64,000 bases of DNA from JAJFFW01 sp963922595 (GTDB lineage Bacteria > Pseudomonadota > Alphaproteobacteria > Caulobacterales > Parvularculaceae). This document shows positions 60,356 to 64,000 of the stretch, piece by piece. The notes beneath the pieces are model-generated. The model had not been told where the DNA came from, searched no databases, and saw nothing but the letters and a program-made list of their open reading frames with translations. Position 1 is the stretch's first letter, and every line of letters begins with the position of its first letter. The stretch spans positions 1-64,000 of the forward strand of contig CAWUIM010000002.1 in assembly GCA_963922595.1 (NCBI GenBank). The letters run 5' to 3'. A program made the translations under genes and the position numbers.

Positions 60356-62083
60356 ATGCGACATGTTCTCGAACGATTAAATGAATTGCCCTTCTTCGAC
60401 GCGCTCGATGATGCGGTGACGCATGAGATTGCGCGTGCGGGGCGGTGGTATTCTATCGCTGGCGGTTGGCCACTTTTTGAGCAGGGCGCGCCCGCCGAGC
60501 GGCTTCATTTTCTCCTTTCCGGGCGCTTAATCGTCGTGCGCAAGACCCAAAGCGGCGAGGATGACGTCGTCGGCTATGTTCGTTCCGGAGAGCCGGTCGG
60601 GGAGATGTCAATCCTGTCCGGCGAGCCGCATTCGGCGTCCGTTTATGCGCTCCGCGATAGCGAAATTCTCTCGATTGATCGGGAGACGTATACGGACTTG
60701 TTGGAAGAACATGGCGATCTCGCTGCGGCGCTGGCGCGTCTCGCCTTGTCGAGAGCGCGGCGTCCGAAGCTCAGTTTTAATAGATCGGCGCCGCGCATAT
60801 TCGCGCTTATCGGCGCCTCGCGTTCAATAGACGTTGATGAATACGCGCGAACGCTCGCTGACTTGATCGCCGGCATGGGACTGAAAGCGAAAACATTTCC
60901 GGTGAGCGATACAGCGCCGGACAGCTTTGCGTTTGATCGCCAGGAAGAAGAGCACGATGTTCTCGTCCTCGCTGCGCGCGTGGAGGACACGTCGTGGTAC
61001 CGCTTTGTGCTGCGTCACGCTGATCGCTTTCTGGTGCTCGCCCGCCGCGATGCGCGCCCGCCGCGGCCATTCCCCATGGCGACGGAGGCGGGGGCGCGCG
61101 CCCGCAAGTTTCGTCTCGTCGATCTTGTGATGATCCATGAAGGCGTACCCGCCTGTCCGATTGTCGACTGGATCGACGCCATCAGCGCGGCCCGGGTGTT
61201 CCATTGCCGCTCCGGCGCCTGCCTCGACCGGCTCGCGAGAATTGTCGCCGGCCGTTCCGTAGGGATCGTTCTATCGGGAGGCGGTGCGCGCGCCTATGCG
61301 CATATCGGCGTCATCAAGGCGTTGCGGGAAAAAGGGATCAGCATTGATCTCGCGTGCGGCGCGTCCATGGGCGGGATCATCGCGGCCTGCGCGGCCATGG
61401 GCTGGGATGATGACGAAATTGAAGAACGCATTCGCGACGCCTTCGTTGAATCGAACCCGCTTGGCGACCATGTCTTGCCCGTCGTGGCGTTGACACGCGG
61501 AAAGCTGGTTGAGGAACGGCTCAAGCGCCATTTCGGCGATGCGTTGATTGAGGATATTGAGTTGCCGTTCTTTTGCGTCTCTTCAGAACTGACGGAAGGC
61601 GCCGTCCGCATTCACCGGCGCGGTCTTTTGCGCGACGCACTGCGCGCTTCGATCTCCTTGCCCGGCATCCTGCCGCCGGTCGTCGCTAATGGGTCGTTGC
61701 TGGTGGACGGCGCGGTGATGAACAATTTTCCGACCGACATCATGACGGGCATGCACCGCGGCGCCACCGTCGGCGTCGATGTGGCGCGCCGTGGTACGAT
61801 CGAGGCGAGCGCGTTTGACGATCCGCCAGGTTTCTTTTCCTGGGTGCGCAAGCACGGGATTCGGTCCGCCCCGCCAATCGTCACTCTGCTGATGCGGTCG
61901 GCGAGCGCGCGCCGGGAGGACGCGGTGACGGTGAAAACCGCCGACATCATGATCACCCCAGCGGTCACGGGCGTCGGCATTCGTGACTGGAAGCGCTACG
62001 ATCAGGCGGTCGAGGACGGTTACGAGACGGCGATGGCCGCGCTCGAGACGCACCTGCCGGATTTCTTTGGAGATGCGCTGTGA
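60356..62083 (+). CDS. Patatin-like phospholipase with N-terminal cyclic-nucleotide-binding domain
   Basis: The 575-residue protein has a cNMP-binding-type domain (about 15-135) with VGEMSILSGEPHSASVYALR, where the usual arginine of the phosphate cassette is histidine, so nucleotide binding is doubtful. The patatin domain (about 300-500) has the oxyanion loop VLSGGGARAYAHIGVIKALR, nucleophile GASMGGIIAAC and aspartate in LLVDGAVMNNFPTDIMTGMH. The layout matches the neuropathy target esterase/RssA group (lysophospholipases). The stop overlaps the next GTG (GTGA), so it is coupled to the membrane protein gene. Confidence 0.9.
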   Translation: MRHVLERLNELPFFDALDDAVTHEIARAGRWYSIAGGWPLFEQGAPAERLHFLLSGRLIVVRKTQSGEDDVVGYVRSGEPVGEMSILSGEPHSASVYALRDSEILSIDRETYTDLLEEHGDLAAALARLALSRARRPKLSFNRSAPRIFALIGASRSIDVDEYARTLADLIAGMGLKAKTFPVSDTAPDSFAFDRQEEEHDVLVLAARVEDTSWYRFVLRHADRFLVLARRDARPPRPFPMATEAGARARKFRLVDLVMIHEGVPACPIVDWIDAISAARVFHCRSGACLDRLARIVAGRSVGIVLSGGGARAYAHIGVIKALREKGISIDLACGASMGGIIAACAAMGWDDDEIEERIRDAFVESNPLGDHVLPVVALTRGKLVEERLKRHFGDALIEDIELPFFCVSSELTEGAVRIHRRGLLRDALRASISLPGILPPVVANGSLLVDGAVMNNFPTDIMTGMHRGATVGVDVARRGTIEASAFDDPPGFFSWVRKHGIRSAPPIVTLLMRSASARREDAVTVKTADIMITPAVTGVGIRDWKRYDQAVEDGYETAMAALETHLPDFFGDAL

Positions 62084-62733
62084 TTCGCGCCGTTTTGCTG
62101 GCGATATCGGCCGTGGGCGGCGCCGTGGCGCTCGGGCGAAAGTTTGCTGACAAAACAATCGAAGACCGTTTGCCTACGGAGATTGAAGCGGCGAAAGAAC
62201 TCGCAATCCGCGAATTGGACCGGCAAGTGGATGCGCGGGTCGATCTCCACTTGCGCCAATATTCGTTGACGCTTTTGGCGAAAGCGGGCCTCGTGGCCGC
62301 GGCGTATCTCCTGTTTCATTTTGGCGTGATCGACGAGGCGGAGTTTCGCATCGCGGTCCTTTCATTGATCGCCGCTTATGTGGGATATGATGTCTTTCGG
62401 ATCGCGCCGCGCGCCCCAACGGCGTGGCGACTCTTTCGCGCCTACGGATTTAATATTAAACGCGCTGTGAAGGAATACGTCGCGGCTATCGTCTTTGACC
62501 GCGCGTATGAACAAACGCATGCGCGACTGAAAGCGGGCGCCGCCGGGCGTGTTGTCGCCGTATCCAATTACTCCGCAAGCGCATTGTCGCAAGAGGTGGC
62601 GGAAGCGGTCTCGGACGTCGCCGCCGGCGTCAGCTTTGAGCGCGTCAAACCGCGTGTGATCGTTGCTGCGCTGAAGTCCGTCGGCATGCTCGCGCTTTAC
62701 GCCGCCTTTATCGCGCTGACAATCTGGATTTAG
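62080..62733 (+). CDS. Membrane protein of unknown function, coupled to the patatin gene
   Basis: The 217-residue protein starts at GTG 62080, overlapping the phospholipase stop. It has an N-terminal hydrophobic helix (AVLLAISAVGGAVALG), a charged helix (EDRLPTEIEAAKELAIRELD), a pair of central membrane helices around 66-103 (LLAKAGLVAAAYLLFHFGVI) and a C-terminal one (GMLALYAAFIALTIWI). No family is recognised. Coupling suggests it anchors or supplies a membrane partner for the phospholipase. Confidence 0.7.
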   Translation: MIRAVLLAISAVGGAVALGRKFADKTIEDRLPTEIEAAKELAIRELDRQVDARVDLHLRQYSLTLLAKAGLVAAAYLLFHFGVIDEAEFRIAVLSLIAAYVGYDVFRIAPRAPTAWRLFRAYGFNIKRAVKEYVAAIVFDRAYEQTHARLKAGAAGRVVAVSNYSASALSQEVAEAVSDVAAGVSFERVKPRVIVAALKSVGMLALYAAFIALTIWI

Positions 62734-62790
62734 GCGCAGATCAACAGCAACAGGATGCGTCCGTGCGATCAGCGCCGGATGCTGAAGCGA

Positions 62791-63558
62791 TCAGTCTTTC
62801 AAGGCGGTGAGCATATAATTGACATCGGTGTCTTCGCCGATGCGCCACGCGTCCATGAGGGGATTATAAGTGACGCCCGCGCGCGAGATCACGGTCATGC
62901 CGGCCGGCGCCAACGCCGCGCTGATCTCTTCGGGCTTCAGAAATTTACGCGGATCATGGGTGCCGCGCGGCAGCCAGCCGAGCACATATTCGGCGCCGAC
63001 TTTTGCAAGAGCAAAGGCCTTCAAGGTGCGGTTGATGGTGGCGACGATCATTGCGCCGCCCGGTTTCACAAGCCCCGCCGAGCTCTGAAGAAATAAGTCC
63101 ACATCCGCCACATGCTCGACCGCCTCAAGGTTGAGAACCACGTCAAACGCCGCGCCTTCGGCTTCCAGAAGCGCTTCGGCAGTCGTGGCCCGGTAGTCTA
63201 TGTCGAGACCAACCTCGCGCGCATGAACGATGGCCGTTTTGATGTTGCGCTCCGACGCGTCGATGGCGGTGACATCTGCGCCGAGCCGGCGCATAGGTTC
63301 AGCCACAAGGCCGCCGCCGCAACCAACGTCGAGAAGGCGCAGGCCGGCGAGCGGCTTATTTTCGTGGCGGTCGCGATCAAAATGCATGCAGATCGTGTCG
63401 CGGATACAGGCGAGACGAACCGGATTGAATTTGTGAAGAGGTTTGAACTTCCCGAACGGGTCCCACCATTCGTCGGCGATCTTCGAAAACTTTTCCACTT
63501 CCGCCGGATCGACCGTCGTCGCGCCGCCTTGTGTGGACGAAATTGTTTCGCTCGCCAT
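62791..63558 (-). CDS. ubiG: Ubiquinone biosynthesis O-methyltransferase UbiG
   Basis: The 255-residue class I SAM methyltransferase has FSKIADEWWDPFGKFKPLHK at the N-terminus, typical of UbiG, motif I LRLLDVGCGGGLVAEPMRRL, VTAIDASERNIKTAIVHARE, LNLEAVEHVADVDLFLQSSA and the GTHDPRKFLKPEEISAAL segment. It performs both O-methylations in ubiquinone synthesis. It is divergent from lysC, the standard alphaproteobacterial arrangement. Confidence 0.95.
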   Translation of the reverse strand: MASETISSTQGGATTVDPAEVEKFSKIADEWWDPFGKFKPLHKFNPVRLACIRDTICMHFDRDRHENKPLAGLRLLDVGCGGGLVAEPMRRLGADVTAIDASERNIKTAIVHAREVGLDIDYRATTAEALLEAEGAAFDVVLNLEAVEHVADVDLFLQSSAGLVKPGGAMIVATINRTLKAFALAKVGAEYVLGWLPRGTHDPRKFLKPEEISAALAPAGMTVISRAGVTYNPLMDAWRIGEDTDVNYMLTALKD

Positions 63559-63669
63559 TTTCCGCTCCTTGCGTCCGGGTCGCCGCCTCTTTAGATACGC
63601 GTCTTAGCCCAGTGGAACATGCGGCGGCGGGCCGCATCAGCGCTTTCAGATCGTAGGACCGTCACGCCC

Positions 63670-64000
63670 TTGTCGCGCATCGTTATGAAATTCGGAGGCA
63701 CGTCGGTGGCGGACCTTGACAGGATCCGCAACGTGGCGCGTTTCGTCAAACGCGAGGCGGATGAGGGGCGGTCGGTCGTGGTTGTGGTGTCGGCCATGGC
63801 CGGAGAGACAAACCGGCTTGTGGCGCTCTGCGATGAGGCGGGGCCGCCGGATCCCGCGCTCGATGCGCGGGGCGTTGAGTATGACGCCGTCGTTTCCACC
63901 GGTGAACAAGTGACCTCAGCGTTGCTGGCGCTTGTTCTTCAAAAACAAGGATTTAGAGCCCGTTCCTGGCAGGGGTGGCAAATTCCGCTGCAAACCAATG
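63670..64000 (+). CDS. lysC: Aspartate kinase (C-terminus beyond window)
   Basis: The frame from TTG 63670 reads MSRIVMKFGGTSVADLDRIR, matching the usual aspartokinase opening (MARIVMKFGGTSVA), and TAGGA lies 11 bases ahead; ATG 63685 is the fallback. Also seen are VVVVSAMAGETNRLVALCDE and VEYDAVVSTGEQVTSALLAL (kinase motif). The gene runs off the right edge after about 110 codons. It makes aspartyl phosphate for lysine, threonine, methionine and diaminopimelate synthesis. The ACT regulatory domains lie outside the window. Confidence 0.93.
   Translation, partial: MSRIVMKFGGTSVADLDRIRNVARFVKREADEGRSVVVVVSAMAGETNRLVALCDEAGPPDPALDARGVEYDAVVSTGEQVTSALLALVLQKQGFRARSWQGWQIPLQTN

Overview
The window is a 64 kb piece of chromosome from a Gram-negative alphaproteobacterium, GC-rich apart from a few islands. 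The main evidence is gene order: purN-purM / DUF2066-hda-ppk-ppx / rnd, recG next to sdhE, ubiG divergent from lysC, an alphaproteobacterial-type ScfR/RamB regulator facing isocitrate lyase, and a polyhydroxyalkanoate-granule protein. A ferredoxin-dependent 2-oxoglutarate oxidoreductase (KorAB) and an exosortase-type (PEP-CTERM) protein would suit a marine group such as the Parvularculales/Hyphomonadales, but that placement is inference. No rRNA, CRISPR array, insertion sequence or prophage was seen. One tRNA gene is present (initiator Met).

Left part (1-11.6 kb): three co-directional coiled-coil/membrane proteins of unknown role; a polysaccharide pyruvyl transferase coupled to an FrhB-like iron-sulfur flavoprotein (surface polysaccharide); two small enzymes; a second-type signal peptidase I; a polysaccharide deacetylase; a BlaI repressor in operon with an unusual M56-M23 double metallopeptidase; and a secreted beta-propeller protein. 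From 11.6 to 12.45 kb is a gene-poor stretch that holds what look like two decayed fragments, a BLUF photosensor remnant and the first 27 codons of a sucC copy.

Central carbon block (12.4-27.6 kb): sucC without sucD, korA/korB with a small secreted protein between them, a transaldolase-like fsa, an FAH-family hydrolase, a free-methionine-sulfoxide reductase, a very long CRP-family regulator fused to TPR, SLOG-like and degenerate cyclase-like segments, a ThDP enzyme, and scfR/aceA. A perfect CRP-type palindrome lies between the long regulator and the ThDP gene, and a perfect 9+9 palindrome lies between scfR and aceA. Together these suggest control of acetate, glyoxylate and oxoacid flux.

Middle (27.6-45 kb): a low-GC Sel1-repeat gene, a lipoprotein, galU, a DUF3089 protein lacking its nucleophile serine, DUF502, a tripeptidyl-aminopeptidase-like lipoprotein, recG/sdhE, a PEP-CTERM protein, a two-gene exported amidohydrolase/M20 peptidase operon, a PHA-granule protein and purMN. 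Right part (45-64 kb): housekeeping genes (hda, ppk, ppx, rnd, an S49 protease, aspS), DUF3137, an MFS exporter, tRNA-fMet, a TetR-controlled cluster (lipoprotein SRPBCC, SDR, MAPEG) with the same 18-bp operator at both promoters, a CNB-patatin phospholipase operon, ubiG, and the start of lysC running off the right edge.
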